A stretch of 64,000 nucleotides of DNA. It comes from Eopsaltria australis. Lineage: Eukaryota; Chordata; Aves; Passeriformes; Petroicidae. The number at the start of each line of letters is the position of its first letter. The first letter of the stretch is position 1. Under the pieces are notes generated by a model that did not search any database, had not been told where the DNA came from, and saw only the letters and a program-made list of their open reading frames with translations. The position numbers and the translations under genes are program-made. Location of the stretch: NCBI GenBank assembly GCA_034509425.1, contig JAVTVJ010000667.1, positions 1,043,501 to 1,107,500 on the forward strand, given 5' to 3'. This document shows positions 36,001 through 51,000 of this stretch, one piece after another.

Positions 36001-39000
36001 GTGGGCACAAAGAATACAGAGTTTACCAGCCACAAGGACATTTGGCAGAACTCCCAAGATAAGGAAGAAACTAATGGAGTCAACAACTGGGAAATCAGCT
36101 CCAACTGGATAAAAAGTAATTCTATCAAGGGAAGATTAGGACCACCAATTCACCAACCACTTGCCCAAGAAACCCACTGACTCAAAAGAAGATAATTGCC
36201 TATTAATCTCAGTGCTCTGAGGAGTGAGGGAATAATTTAACTAATAAAAGATAGAATACTAACTAATGAGTGTAAGTATGTAGCTTGTAGCCAATGAACA
36301 TTAATACTTTTGTTTGCTAAAATGTGTAAACACTGAAAGGTTTTGATAGTTGTGCTGGCTTTGTAGTTTTGCCACCAGCCCCCGTTTCTGTGCAGAACTG
36401 TAAATAAATCAAATACCTCAACTCTTTGTGGGGATCAGACTCTTGCACAGTGGGTGAAAGAACCCATTTTGGGACAGCAACACTGCAGCACAGTGAAGCT
36501 GACTGCATGGAAAATGAGCTTGAAAGAATCTCCAGGTCTGGCTTTGACACTAATATGAGTTTACTTCCAAACAGTTGATATTTGAATCAAACTGTCATAT
36601 TTTAATTTATTGTCCTTTTCAATACTGATTTATATACTAGATCACAATTGCTTCTGTCTGCTCAGTCCATTGTTTTGTTCTTGACACTGCCTGGTAGGTT
36701 TTAATAAAATACTTAAGGCAGCTGAACTTGCTGTGTATATTTTGATGGGGAGGAAAGGAACAACAAAAGAAAGGCTTTAAATATGGTTTGGTCATCCACG
36801 GTAAATTAATACAGGCATTTGTACAAACAGTTAGTAGCAAATGCAGATGAGATGCTGGATGTAGAGTGGCAGCCTGTCTGGCTGAGAGGGATTTCAGAGG
36901 CTCACCTGAGGTCTCTGCAGAATGTTTTGACTAAGATCATCAGAGTATAGCTTAGTACTCCTGATCTTTCATGTTAGCAGGAAGATAGTTCTCAGTTAAC
37001 CTTCTGTATCTTAATTTTCCCACAGCCTTTTTTTATTTAGCCTTGTGGCAGTTTGATAAGTACCAGTGGAACTGTGTAGCACATGGAGAAATAATACTGG
37101 GATAAATATGTCTCTCTGAAAGCATCCTCTGAGAGGAGTTCAGGAGTCTAAATGCTGACTTCTGAAGTGTGGGTAGTTGGTTTGGTGTCTTCTGATTCTT
37201 TCTTGTACAGGCAGCTAAATGCTTGAAGGCTGTGAAGTGACAGACTGAAATGGCACACATAGTACCTAAAATAAATTAGGATTTTACATTATTCTAGGTG
37301 ATTTAGACCAAGTTAATGATCTAATAGGTCAGTTGCTGAAGACTAATAGCTGTCAAGACATCAAAATTACATAATACTACCAAGTAAAAAATAATGAAAT
37401 TACCATGTAGAAAACATTCAATCTGATGCTTTTTGTTTACATTTTGGAGATAGGATAAATGCGTTAAGGAAATTAAGGAAGATTTCTTGAGTTAGCTCAC
37501 CAAGGGGTGGCGAGGTGGTTCTAAGGAAGTGAACTGAATGATCATTTAGGTTCTGATACCATGATGTCACTTGTTCCTGTACTTCATTATGGTACTTTGT
37601 GTGCAAGTGAGGTGGGTTTTATACTGATGTACTGATATCTTTGCAAATCTCATGTGGTAAGCAAGGTCTGATGACCTAGCAAAAAAAATTTCTGAGATGG
37701 GAGTGCCCTGGGTCCCCAGACATACCATGCTTCTGTGTGTGTAGTTCATGCTCCAGATTCTACGGAGGAACTGCTGCTCTGCCTTGCAGACACTGCTTAG
37801 CAGTTGTGAAAATGCTGGTTATTAGAGTGGGATTGCAGACATTTTTGCCATAGCACATAACTTGAACCAAGCAGCTGCAGCTGGTTTCCTGGGATACCAG
37901 AGCAAAAGCCATGAACAGATTAGATGTTCCTCTTTTGCTCTTGGACTCATTGACTGGCTTGTCAGTGTTGTCTAATCAACTTACCTTGCAGGTTTGTTTG
38001 AAGTGTACCATATTTGGAACGGATTAACAAAATCAATGTGATGTAATTTATTTTGTAGCACATGAAGCTAAAGGCTGGTGATACAGTCAAAGGCAAGGGT
38101 CTTTGTCATTCCTCTGCTTTCTGTGGTAGGCACAGGTCATCTGCTTGTGTAGCTCTCAAGTACCCTGCTAGGAAGGTTAAAGATTCTTGGCAATGCTGCA
38201 TATTAATATCAATGCCTGTCTTGAAATGAGATAGGGGATAATTTGTCAAGCCTTCTGGTTTTTTTAATCCCTATATGAGTTAAATGATTTCTTACTTTTT
38301 GATATTTGAAGTGTTCAGGTCAGAGCTTGCCAACTTTTCAGCATCAGTATAAAAAGTCCCTTGAAAAGCAATCTTTTTTAGAGCTTCTCTTTTGACATAG
38401 TGAATACTGAATGGTAACCTTCAGAAAAAAACTTGCATAATTTCTGTAACAGGAATTTTTAGGAAATCTCTTGCCATTTGTGGTGGTAATTCGTTGGGGT
38501 GGAGAGGACAACTTCTGTGAACTTCAAAGCATAGCATGCTAATTTGAAACTCTGTTAGGTGTCCTGAATTGCAGACTGTTTGAGAGACAGATCCTTACCC
38601 TACTGATGAACCTGGTTTGGTTTGAAAACATATATTTAATGTTGGTGATGTTGATAATGGACAGAAGTTAATACACTTTAAAGTCCTTCAGCAGCATTGT
38701 GGCTGAGAAGGGAGGAGACTGAGCATGAAGAAATATGTAGCTAAAGGTACCCTGCTTACCAGAGGGAAATCCTTATTGAGAAATTTTTTCACTTCCTCTG
38801 TTTCTAAATTGGACTTGAAACGAAAACATAAATAATTGATGTGTAAATACTATATGTGAGTTCTGCTAATTCCTGGGATAGTAATGGCTTTGATTTCCCC
38901 TCCTGAATTCACATGACAGTGGTAAGTAAATGTGCTGTCTCCTTCTCCAGCAGGTTTCAGAAAGCACCAACTTTTGCTGACCGAATTGATGCCAAAGGTG

Positions 39001-42000
39001 ATAATTAAGTTTCTTAAAAACTCTGAAGATAGCCCTATTAGAGTAGGTATTCATGACTGTTCTGATAAGTGGGTGCAAAGTGGGAGTTAAAAGGGATTCT
39101 CTCATCGTGGTGTGATTGCTTAGTATTGCTGTGCAGGGGAGGAGAGCTCTGCTGCTACTGCAAAGCATCTTTGTAGTAAGGAGATGTTCATATTGATATG
39201 TAAGCATTGCATCTGGATGTGTTCAGGTGCACTGAAGTGTTCTGTAAGAAAAAATACTCCAGGGGTTTGGTTTTGTTATTGTACTCCAAGACATATGTCC
39301 GTTCATAAGAGCAGTGTGAGAATTTTAATTAAAATTAACAAGTTCAATATGGGAGTGCTTGTGTGAATATTAAAATGGACACTTGTGATGTTCCTTGTCC
39401 ATGTGTTTGATGCATAGGAAAAAATGCTACGGTGTCATGGAACCACTTCGTACTTTAAAGTCACTGTGTTTCAGATGTTTGCCATTATAAAAAGCAAGCT
39501 TGTTGGACTTGAGTACCATGGTGTAGTCATCTGCTTTCAGTGGAACAGTTAAGTCCAAGTGATTTTTGGATACCTGCAGGATATTCTGTGTTACACCAAA
39601 TCCATCAATATTAGCTATAGAACAGTGTAAAGCTGAGCAGGCAAGTGTAATGTTAAAGGTCAGATGTGCACAGATCTTTAGAGACAGTTGTGCTGCTTGG
39701 TTGAGCTGTTCGTGTGCCTGATGCATAGAATGTGTGATGGTATGGCTGAGGTCTGTCTTGGGAGTGGTCTTGTGAGTGCATATTACACAGGTCACCCAAA
39801 ATCCTACTTTTGTGTACTTTATAGGAATCAGTGGGACTGCTCCTAAGGTGCATAATCTTTTTCACGGGGCCATTTCAGGACTGGAGGGATGTGGAGGCAA
39901 ATTATCTGGATCTGGAAATGCATAACCCTTTTAGTACAGCAAAGAAGACCCTTGGATCTGACACTTAACTCCTCAGACTCATTAGTGCCACTGAAGGTCA
40001 CTGCTGTTGCAGTGTCTGATGGAGACAGTTGCTTGTCTGAAAATGCTTTTCTGTAGAGGCAAAAAAAACTGGGCCAAGGTGGGGAAGGAGGGACTAAGCA
40101 GCGGCTCTAGTAAATAATATGGATGTCCAAGAATAGGAACAAAAGGATTTTTGTGGGTGATTTTTCTGTCAGGCTGCTTGGAATGAGTTTGTGCAGTTGT
40201 CCCCCACTCTACCACCCTTATAGTGCAGGTACTTCCCCCATGCATTTCTCAAAACTCTTTGTAATATGACAAGGATGCATAACCTGGGATTTTTTTTTGT
40301 GAGCTGTTGTGTGCCAGTATTGCCCCTTGTATGGCTAGATACTTTTAAAACTGAAAGCTCATAGCATAAATCTTTTCTTAGGCTAGAATTTCCATCCTGT
40401 AGCTGTTCCTATGGAGAAAAGCAGCTGAGGCAGTACAGAGTAAAGCAGATACACAAAAACAGTTGACTCCTGTTGGTCATCTTGTGGTGTTTCTCCCATC
40501 CCAGCCAATACTGTGATCTCCCCCCAAATTTGCCAAGACATACAGAGCTCTTAAATGCACATCATTGTATGCTTGTTCCATAGTAGCATCTGCAGTACTC
40601 TCTGGGTTTTTTCCCAGGAAATGGATTCCATGCAGGTATAAGACTTTAACCATGTAAAACTATAGCTTTGTAGGCAGCATAAGGGTAAAGAAATTTTTTG
40701 TCTTCCAGTCATTTTGCACTATAATTTTCATCCAGAGGTCTAACATAGCAATGTAGTTTATTATATTTATAATTTAAATAATGCTTATTCTTTTATATAT
40801 TATATTGTAGGCACAGGATACCTCAAAGACTGTACATTTTTTATTTCATTATATCCAGGCCTTCTAAAACAAACCCTGACAATTGGCAATTACTATAAAC
40901 ATACTGATAATGTATAGAAGGATTTTAAGTCACTCTGCGAACAATTGTATAACTTTCTGTAGTATTTGGGGGAAAAAAATTGGCACCAGTTCTATTACTT
41001 ATTTGATTTTGGGGAAATTCTACTGTGCATATCAGGAGTGTAGGAAAGATAGAGACCTGTGGTTGTCAGACAAATCTTTCAGCTGCTAAAAAGCAAACCT
41101 CTGAAGTACTTTGACAGCGTCTAGCCTGCAATTGTTGTTGCAAAGTGCTGAAACAGCATTAACTTTTTCAGCGTCTGAACCTTGTAACTACAAACAAAAG
41201 CTGGCTGTTTCGTTCAGTACTTGATGCCAGATGCTCCAGTTCTTTAAGGGCTCTTACTGGAACGTAAATGGCACGTGAGTCGATGCAGCCAAATTACCAA
41301 ATGTGGTTTTTTTAAATTTTCTTTTGTGTTATGCTAAAGGAAGTGTTGCACCAGTGTTAATGCTTACCAAAAAGGGTAATGTTACAGGGCTTCTGAAAGA
41401 GTGAAAGCAGCTTTCCACTTACATGCTGCATCAGTGTGACTGCAACAGGTCAGGTCGCAAGATCAGAGAAACTCCACAGTTAATGACACCTGCCAGTCTT
41501 GCCAAATGGAATTCAAACAGAACTGCTTCCAGTTGATACTGTCGAAGTTCATGCTCTGAAAAAGTCCTTTTGCAGTGACAAAACATTCTCCAGTGTTGTT
41601 ACCTATAGAAGATACTTCTGTAATGTCACTGTAAAAGTGCTCAGAGATGTGTTTCTTCAATGCTAGTTGTACGCATCCTTGCCTTCTGTGTGCACAGTTT
41701 ATTTAAAAATAGTGGTCTGCCTGTGTCAGTATAACTTGTTGGAGAAAACTGATACCAACACTGCTCCCTGTTCTAGGAAACTGTCAGAATTCTTGAGGTA
41801 GTGACTGAGGAGGGGTACACTTAGGGACTATAAAGCCACGCATTAAACCGAAAAAAGTAAGGAGAGGATGACTGTTCACTGTCTTTCCTAAATCAAGAAT
41901 GACTGTGCATCAAATGCAACTATGAAGTGTGTAGTCAAAACAGAAGTGGATTTTTTGCACAGTGTGCAGTTAAAGCTATGGAACTCATTGCCACAGGATG

Positions 42001-45000
42001 TTGTGCATCCACCTCCCCACAAAAATACTAGTCTGAAAAGAAATTAAACAAGTCAGGAAATACCTCTATTCAGTTTTTGCACTAAGTGTTGCCTACAAGC
42101 TGAAGAGGGCAAGAAGCAAGCTGTTTGGTTCCCTTATTGAATCAAGGCAAGGCTAAACTTGTGGGTAGAGCACTGTTGAAAACATCCTGCTTGGTCCCAA
42201 GCGTGTGTGTGGCTTGCAGGTCGCATTGCTGGTAACTTGACTCATGTTTCTGTAGGCTATGTGAGTGCCAGCAAGGCTCTTAGCTTATCCTTGAGCATCT
42301 GCTAATTCATAATCACATCTACTTTATCACCACTAGAGGCTCCTCCAAGTCATGCTTTGGATTCATTTCTATGGCAGGAAACAGCTTGTACTCTAAGTAG
42401 CATGCAGGTGTCTGAATTGCTCACTGTAACACCTCTTTACAAGCAGTGAATTAATTTTTTTTTTACATGAAAATACAGCCATTCTCTTGATACCATGGCT
42501 GAATTCAAATCACTTGTTTGAAATAGTTACTGGTTATTAACTACTGAGGAGCCTTAAAACATCAGCATCTAGAAGCTTGCTAGTAGGTGGAAAGAACAGT
42601 CACAAAAATATTTAATGGTGACTGAGGGTAAATAATTTTCTTTGATCATCAGCATATTTTATCCTAGCATAGATAAGACTTTAATTACCAGCACGTGTTA
42701 TTTTATGGTTCACAGGCTTCGTTGTGTAACTGTGGTAGGTTTCCCATGACAGAGCTGTACTTATAAAACACTGTTGACTTTTGCTGCAAATTGCTTATTA
42801 CTGCATTGTAATTTGATAGAGTGTATCAGGTGCAGTGTGTCTTATCTAACGGCCTCACAACATGAAAACTTAAGTTTTCAAGAATTGATATGATGAGACA
42901 GGAAAGAATATCATCATGGGATTGTCAAGCATACAAATATGGATGAATTGTGTGTTCTTTGCCAGTCTTAGGGTTTGGTAGGCTTGGCTTATTCCATACA
43001 CAATCAAGTCTAGTGCTCAGTATTAGGTTTTTGCAGGTCTGTGGGTATCATTTTTCTCTGGATGGAATAGGAGAACCCAGTTTCCAAACTGACTGTATGG
43101 GTGCTGCATTTTCTGAGTGTGGAAGCATGCTGGAGCACTGTACTTGAGCTATCAGACACAGTGTGCATTCTTTCAAGTGGTCTCTGTAGTTACAGGTAAT
43201 TGCATATGATGATACTGTTATTGAGAGAGTGGAGGAGCTTTTAGATGAGTCTTTGCAGGAAGGCAGCATGCCTTGTTTCTGAGCAGGCTTCAACATGCAG
43301 AGTTGCTGTGTGGCTACTGGCATGCACGCAAGAACACTCTGGAAGGCCATTTTTTGTCTGTGTCTCTAGCATTTAGCTAGACATTTAAGACCCTGTAAAA
43401 AGCAGAGCAGAAAAATAAGTTATCCAAGAATCATGAGAAGGTAGGTAGCTGAAGGGTCTAAGTAGAAAATGATGTCTGACAATAGAAAATTTGTTCTGTC
43501 TGGAAGATCACACTTTTTTTTTTCTCTCTTGAGATGTCAACTGTTCCTACAAATCTTTATAAATGCAGCAGCTCTTGCAAGAGCTCTTGCTATCAGTCTG
43601 ATATTGCAGTTCATCTTATTGTTCACCTTAGACTGGCCTGCTTTTTTCCCCATTGTTGGGTTTGGGGGCTTTTTTTCATCAGCTTTCCAGTTCTTACTAA
43701 GAGCAGACTGTAGATCTACCATAGATCTTGTCTTATCTTCCTTGTTATGCCCCTCGTGTGATCTGTCACACGAATTTCTTCTCAAGTTAAGTCAGATATG
43801 ACACTTTGAATCAAGAGCAGTATCTATGACATGCTTAAATACAGGAAGAAAAATTAAATGAGTCCTTATTTTCCTTCAGATCCTTTCTTTGTATGGGCAG
43901 GAAATACTGCATAATATAAAAGCTACTTAAGTGTTGCTTTTAGTCGCACAATTGTACAACTTTCCTACAAGTTCCATCTTTCTTTGTCCAAATGATAAGA
44001 TCCCTTTCCTGTATTCTCTTCTTACACCTGTCTCATTAATTTTTTGCCTTGACCTTAATCCTCTTACCCTGTGGTGGGCTTAAGTGGTTCTTCCCTGACT
44101 GCAACTCTCACCTGGTATGCCTTCAAACTTAATGGTTCCAATTAATTAAATACAAGCTTGAATTTCAAGGCCATATGTTCTTGTACCAAGCTCTTTTGAC
44201 TGCAGTAGTTCTGCTTTTATAAGAAGTATAAATGATACCTTAAATTATGCTGCACTGCAGATGACTCAACCTGCTTTGCTCCCTTTTGCTGGCTCTTTCA
44301 GGCAATTTTTCAGCAAATTGAGGTTTCTGGTTTTATCTGGATATTGTATTGGTAATTGACATGGCAGCAAGCTGGAACATAGGTAGAAATATCAATGCTA
44401 GCCTTCACTTCAGTGTTGTACTTTTCTCTTGTATATCCACAGTAAAGTTATACTGGTTGTAATGCTGTGACCTCCAAATCCTCTGAAGCACAAGGCAGGG
44501 GTGAAAAGAGGTGAAGAATGACAGAATGCTGAATGCCTCTTTAATTTGATTCTTCACTAGTGAAAAAAACCCACCCAAAACCTGTTACTGTAGAAAGAAT
44601 AGCCTGAGGAGCAAGGATGGCTGTGTATCAGCTAATGCATATATCCAAGCTAAAACTTTAAAATTGGTCTGGTCGGAGCAGCCCATGATGATGCAGCTGA
44701 CAGGTGCATCATGCAATAATGTGAAAATTTGCCTTTATGTCTCAGATAAAAGCTTCTCACTAGCACAAACTGACACAATGCTGGCTCCCACAGTGAACTG
44801 GAGAATGCTGGGCAGGGGCCAGCTGGTGTACATGTGTCAGACTTCACTTGTGCAGGATCAGAGACACTTTCCAGATGGGTTGTACATTGGGTGGGGCTGT
44901 GCATAATGCAGTTGTATCACTATAGGGTTATACATCTAGACTGACACATTGCTGATTGGGTCTCCACACTGGGAGATGGTGCTGCTGATTTAGCTGTTTC

Positions 45001-48000
45001 CTTGGAAGTGGTACAGTCCGGCAGACTTGCTTGCTATTGCTCAGTGTGCCTAGATTTACTGCCTGCATCCAGCTTCAAGCAGGAGGGCTTACAATCAGTA
45101 ATGCAGTGGCTGAAAAGCAAGTGACAAGGCTGCACGAGTGCTTAGCTGGCTTCTGCATGGCAGCTAGCATAGATAAGATTTCAACTGCAGTTCCTGAGTG
45201 CTGCCATTCACCTTCCAGAAGCCTCTGTCCCTTGTTTAAAGAAAGGCTACTGGTATGCCAGCTCGAGAAGTCTTGTCAGAGAGCTGCTCCTGCCATGCTG
45301 GGAAAGGCAAAGTTGTGTAACACTGCAGCACAGTGCTAGGGTTTACACTTACAATGCTATAAATATGCCTTTCCCCTTGCTGCTTATGAAAGAGGTGACT
45401 GCATCAAGACCTGCCCTGTGTTTTTAGCAGAACATGTGATGGGCTGTCCCTTGAGGAGAGCTTTCCTCTTGCATCCAGCCTGGCTTGCATAGGAAGAGAA
45501 TCAAGGCAATTAGTCATTCACTGACTCATGAATGGTACTTGTTTAAAGAATTGGCTAAAAATAGTAAAAGCGGGCTGAAGGAAAGGGTGTTCTCACATTG
45601 AGCTAGCTTGGACATCACTCAGGAGATACAAATGGTATGGCTTCCTTCGCAGAGCAACAAAACAATCTGCCGTGTTTTAGTGAGGATGCAAGTGTGGGAA
45701 TGAATAGGTGAGTTCACAGACACTCTGTCCAGCCTTAGTGAAAATTGGGATGTAGTTTGGCCACGATTAATCACAGAAACTTAAGAGTTTGGAAGGAATC
45801 TTAAAGATCATTCACAGCCTGCCTGCTGTGGGCAGGGACACCTCCCACTAGACCAGGTTGCTCAAAACCTTATCCAGCCTGGCCTTGAACACTTGCAGGG
45901 ATGGAGCATCCACAATTTCTCTGAACAACCTGTGCCAGTGTCTCACCACCCTCACAGTAAGGAATCTGCTCCTAATATCCAACCTAAATTTCCCTTCTTT
46001 CAGTTTGTGCCCATTACTTTTTGTCCTATCTACAGTTTCTGATGATGAATCCCTCTCCAGCTTTCCTGTAGGCCCCTTCAGATACTGGAGGGATCCTATG
46101 GGGATTCCACACAACCTTCTCTTCTCCAGGTTAAATACCCCCAACTTTCTCAGTGTGTCTTCATAGGGGAGGTTCTCCAGTCCTCTTAGCAACTTCGTGG
46201 CCTCCTCTGGACTTGCTCCAACAGTTCCATGTCCTTCTTTGCATTAGGGTCACCAGAACTGTATGCAATAATCTAAGTGGGATGTCACAAGAGAAGAGGG
46301 GAGAATGACCATTGTCCATCTGTTGGCTAAACTCCTTTGAATGCATCCCAGGATACATTTGGCTTCCTGGCCTGCAGCACACACTGCTGGCTTATGTTGA
46401 GTTACTCATCTGCCATCGCCCCCAGGCCTTCTGTCATGCTGCTTTCAATCACCCACTTCTCTGTGGGTGTGCCACAGTCCAGGTGTAGGACCTCACACTG
46501 TGCTTTGTTGAACTTTGAGGTTTGCACAGCCCCACCTCTCCAGCCTGTCCAGGTCCCTCTGAATGGCATCCCTTCCCTCCAGAGTGTGGCTGCACTACAG
46601 AGCTCAGTGTCATCAGTGATCTTACTGAGGGTGCCCTTAATGCCACTGTCAGTCAATCCCACTGATAAATTACCTGGGTAAGTCTGAATTATATCACACT
46701 GTCTCACTGTCAACTATTCCATAGATATGCCTGTGTAAATCTGCTTCAAGAAAGTATGAGTTACTTACCCAGTAAAGTTAAATTCCAAAACATGAGGTTG
46801 AACAGGATGTTGAGGATGTCATAGGCTAATTCAGTTCTTAATAAAAGTGACAATCTTTTGGACCCTGAAGGCTGACAAGTGGCGAGAGGTGCCCAAAATG
46901 TCAACCTTCTACATATGTAATTGGAGGGCTTCCACATATGATACCAGAGATGCCAGTAATGTACCATGATACTTGGAATTAGCAGTCTCAAATATTCCTA
47001 CCACTGCTCCAGCAAAACTGTTGTTTTTACGAATGCAAAGAGATGGAAAATTGCATTTTCTGAGGTGGACAGAAACTGTTTCTAGGATAGTTATACTCAT
47101 GTTAGAGCAGTTCAGTACCAGCATGGTCAGTTATATGTGCAGTAGGGTATTTCAAGTCCCAGCTTCTACTCTGAAGCAAAGACCTAAAAGGAGATGCATT
47201 ATTTGTTTTAAACTTTAGATGTGGTATCCCCAAGTATCTCTGGCTCCTTCAGCAAATACCAGGCTGCACAGGGAAACTTAAATTTCACACATTTGGAGTT
47301 ACTCTTCCTATTTTGTCCAAATGAGGAAGTCAGTGTGTTTGTACAGATATAAATAAGAACTGAGTCATCTGTTTCTGCCTGGAAAATAGTCACACAGAGT
47401 AGTCTCTCTGCATAGCATGCACACAGTGACGCTGATCTCAAGCCAGTGTACAGTCTGTGGGCAACCTGTAGGCACCCAATTCAAGACCACAATCTCTACA
47501 TGAAGCCTTCAGCCATGGCAGAAATCTAACATCTGGCCTGTCACAGTCTCTAACACATTCCATCTTAAGCTTTTTTTCTCCTAAAATCAGGCCTGATCCT
47601 GGAGTGAAGGTTAAAGTAAGGGTAGAATCTACTAATATGTCAGCATGGGAATTCCTAGGAAAATACATAAGCCTCAATATGACATCAGCTTTCTCTCATG
47701 GGAATCTGAAATTGCTTTAGTGCTTGGCTCCTGTGTCAAAGCTCGGTGAAGGTATTGGACCAACAACTTGCCCTGTGAAAGAGGATCAAGTAATTCTGTT
47801 TGGTGGTGTGTCTTACATAGCTGCTGGAATGGCCTTTTCAGTGATGAGATGGAAGACAAGAGCAAAAGCTGAGTGCAAATGGGCAGGTTGTAGAATAAAT
47901 ACTTTATTGTTTTGGGATGCCACTGCTTCCAACTCAGTATCTCTTGCTGAATGTTACATCTCCTGCACTTGTTGAAATGGTGGCATTTTCTGTAGCATCA

Positions 48001-51000
48001 TGAAAAGTCAAACTGACAATCAAAGTAGTGGAAATGGATCTGGCAGTTGTCAGCTGAGTGCAGGTGGGTGCTCTTGTAATCTGCCCCTCTACCTGCTTTG
48101 GTCTGGGTTGGATGACTTGCCAGCAATCTCAGCTTTATGAACATTGCAGATAATATATTACACATAAATATTTAATAACATCTTACTGTTAAAAGAAGTT
48201 CTGATAAAAGGAAATTTAGTTTGTACCAGAGGAAGTCTTCCATTGAAAACAACAGATTTAGTAGTGCCCCAGATAACTAAATTAGGAAATGTGTACAAGA
48301 TATGATTTAGTGTGAAATAAGAATGAGCTGGTGCCTGTCAAACCAGTCTCTGATTGCGTAAGCTAGCTTTACTTCTTGACTCATCATTGCTCTGCTGAAT
48401 TTTGGCTCTGTTTTCTTTTTTGTTTAGATGCTTCATGTCCTTCTCATGAGATACAGTTTATTCTTCACATTCAGATCTTTGTGATTTAAATTCCTTATGA
48501 AGCAGTGCAGGTAATGCAGGATATAAGGGGTTTTCTGCTGTTACTGTTTATAGGGCCACTGCAGCACCAAGGGAGTTTTCAGGATTCACAATACTTAAGT
48601 GACCTGGTCACTCATCTTGGATCAAAGATGTGCTCCTATTCTATGAAAGCACAACAGATGTCAGTAAACACTGATGCAGTGCTGTTGGGAAATGAAGCAG
48701 TAACTGGGTTTAAAGCACCAGGCTAGCACCCAGCTCTGCCACAAGAAATTACTTAAGCCATAAGCCATAAATAGAGCTGAAATAACAGTGTTGGTCCTAC
48801 ATTCATTTTTACCTCACCAAATAGTTGACAGTGCAATAGGACTGGCTGTAATGCTGTTTTGCAGCTGGAGCTGGATGGTACTGAGGTGCTTTAAACCTCA
48901 CTGCTGTGAGAAACAGGCTGCTGGTACTGACAGCTGACCTCTACTGAATATGCCTTCCAACACAGTGCTTGATATTGCATGCACTAATCCAGGCTTAATG
49001 TGGAAGAGGAGATTCCATTAAATGAGTTGTATAAATGTGTGATGCAGCAGAAGCAGGAAGGGGCATTTTGTGGGATTAGATACTAACACTTAACCTGCAG
49101 TGGCCTGTAGTTCCTGTTCTCACCTTTCTTGCATGTTCAGTGTGTGGAGCAGTCAGCAGGAGCACAGTGGGGAGCCTGGTTGTGCCCCTTAAGAAGGAAA
49201 GTGAGGAGTCCTTGTGCTGCCCACAAGTCTACCAGGGCAGGTGGGTGACCTGTAAGAGTTCTTGGTGGTACCTGCACAGAGTCATTAGGAGCTTATCTGT
49301 GGGCTGGCTGTAGCAGATAATTATAAAAAACAGCAAAATAGTTTAAAAACTCAAAGCACTTCCTTTGTATCTGATCTTAAATACAATTTGCTAAAGGTCC
49401 TTGCCCTCACTAATGCAGAGTTTTCGTAGGGCTGGAATTAAGGTTGCGATGTTTTGAAATAAAAACGATCTCTAAATGGCACTTCCAGGAACACCAATCA
49501 GCTGAAATTTATGGTGGCTGCTGTAAAAGGTGCTGGTTCATGATCTTCAAATCAGATCAGTTATGATCCTGATGGCTTCCCATGAAATATGTGCACTTCC
49601 CCCAAGGCCTATGTGCCCTGGGCAGCTAGGATGGCTTCAGCAGTCCTTCCCTTTCTGCCTAAAAATCATGGATCTCAGTTTTGGTCAGCTTGAGATGGTT
49701 GTAAAAAATCAGTGTCAGACTCCTGAAGTGTCATTTACAACTAGGCTGGAACAAAGACAGGCTAGGAGAGAGTCCTGCCTGTGTTAGTCCCACTGGCCAC
49801 GCTGTTGCCGATCCAGGCCAGGATGCTCTTGGCCATCTGGGCACATGCTGGGTCATGTTCAGCCACTGTCAACCAGCTCCCCTTGGTCCTGTCCCGCCAG
49901 GCAGCTTTCCAGCCTCTCTGCCCCAAGCCTGGAGTGGTGCATGGAGTAGCTGGGACCCAAGTGTAAGTGTTGAGTGGAGTGTGTGGCAAGATCCCAAGAA
50001 ACAAAGTTGCTGTAATAGTTACTCATAGTGACTGAATCAGTGAATAAGGCAGTGGTTGGCAGAAAAACTAGGTTTGTATTTTCAGTCACATAAGATCTAG
50101 TGAGACTGTGTATTTATCTGACATACATAGCAGAACCTGTGGCTTTGTCTTATCCAACTTAAAGAAAATTACCAAATCTGAAGTGCAGTCTGTTGGAGGT
50201 GCAGGGGAGCAGTAAAATAGAAAACAAAGTGACTATGCTGGTAGCACTATTCTTAATATATGTGCTGTGGTGTAATTTGGAAGTTAAAGTTCTTGTGGCA
50301 GCTGTAAATGCCTGTAAAGGGCTGTATCTTCTGCCAGGCTGGACTGTTTAGAAGAGTTTTTTATTTTTCTAGTGACTATAAGCATGAGTAGTTATAAACT
50401 GGGGAAGAGAGGAATGGGTTGTTTGGTGACTGGTCTTCACCTTCCTGGCTATTGAGTATGTTCAGTGATGTCAGGGAGCCAGGGCATGCAGCTGGCTAAA
50501 ATCAGCACCAAAATAGGATTATTTCTGTTCTGTTTAAGATCAGTTTGAGGAGTCAGGCACATGGTGAATGCAGTTACTGTTTGGAACTTGCAGGGAAGAG
50601 CTGAGCTGCCTCTTTAGCCCTGCTAAATTAGTTTGTGTAGCTATAACTGAGCTAACAACAAGCTCCTTGAAAACTCTTTCACTCTCTAGTACCTATCAGC
50701 CTGGCTGAGTTTAACAGATTTTTTTTTTTTGCCTTATGTCAGTAAAATTGTAGGGAAAAACTATTTTGTGAGCTCTATTTAAAATTAGGTTTATTGCTTA
50801 ATTTGGTCCCTTTTTTTTTTTAACATGTCTAGGATCAAGCTTTCAGTGGGGAAAAGGCTGACCTGTAATTGTGGTTGTTGCTGCATCTTTGCAAGCAGTC
50901 TTGCAACTTGTCTTGGGAATTCTTGGCTTGCTTAACCCACACAGAAACTCAAATAGCATTCTGTGAGAGCAGAGTAGGCTTACGTAACTTTCCATGGTTT

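Noticed and set aside
35868..36537. ATCTCCAGGT repeated at 35868-35877 and 36528-36537 as a target duplication for the intron 1 LTR candidate
   Set aside because: The ends this would imply lack TG/CA termini, and a 10-mer repeat within 700 bp can easily arise by chance.
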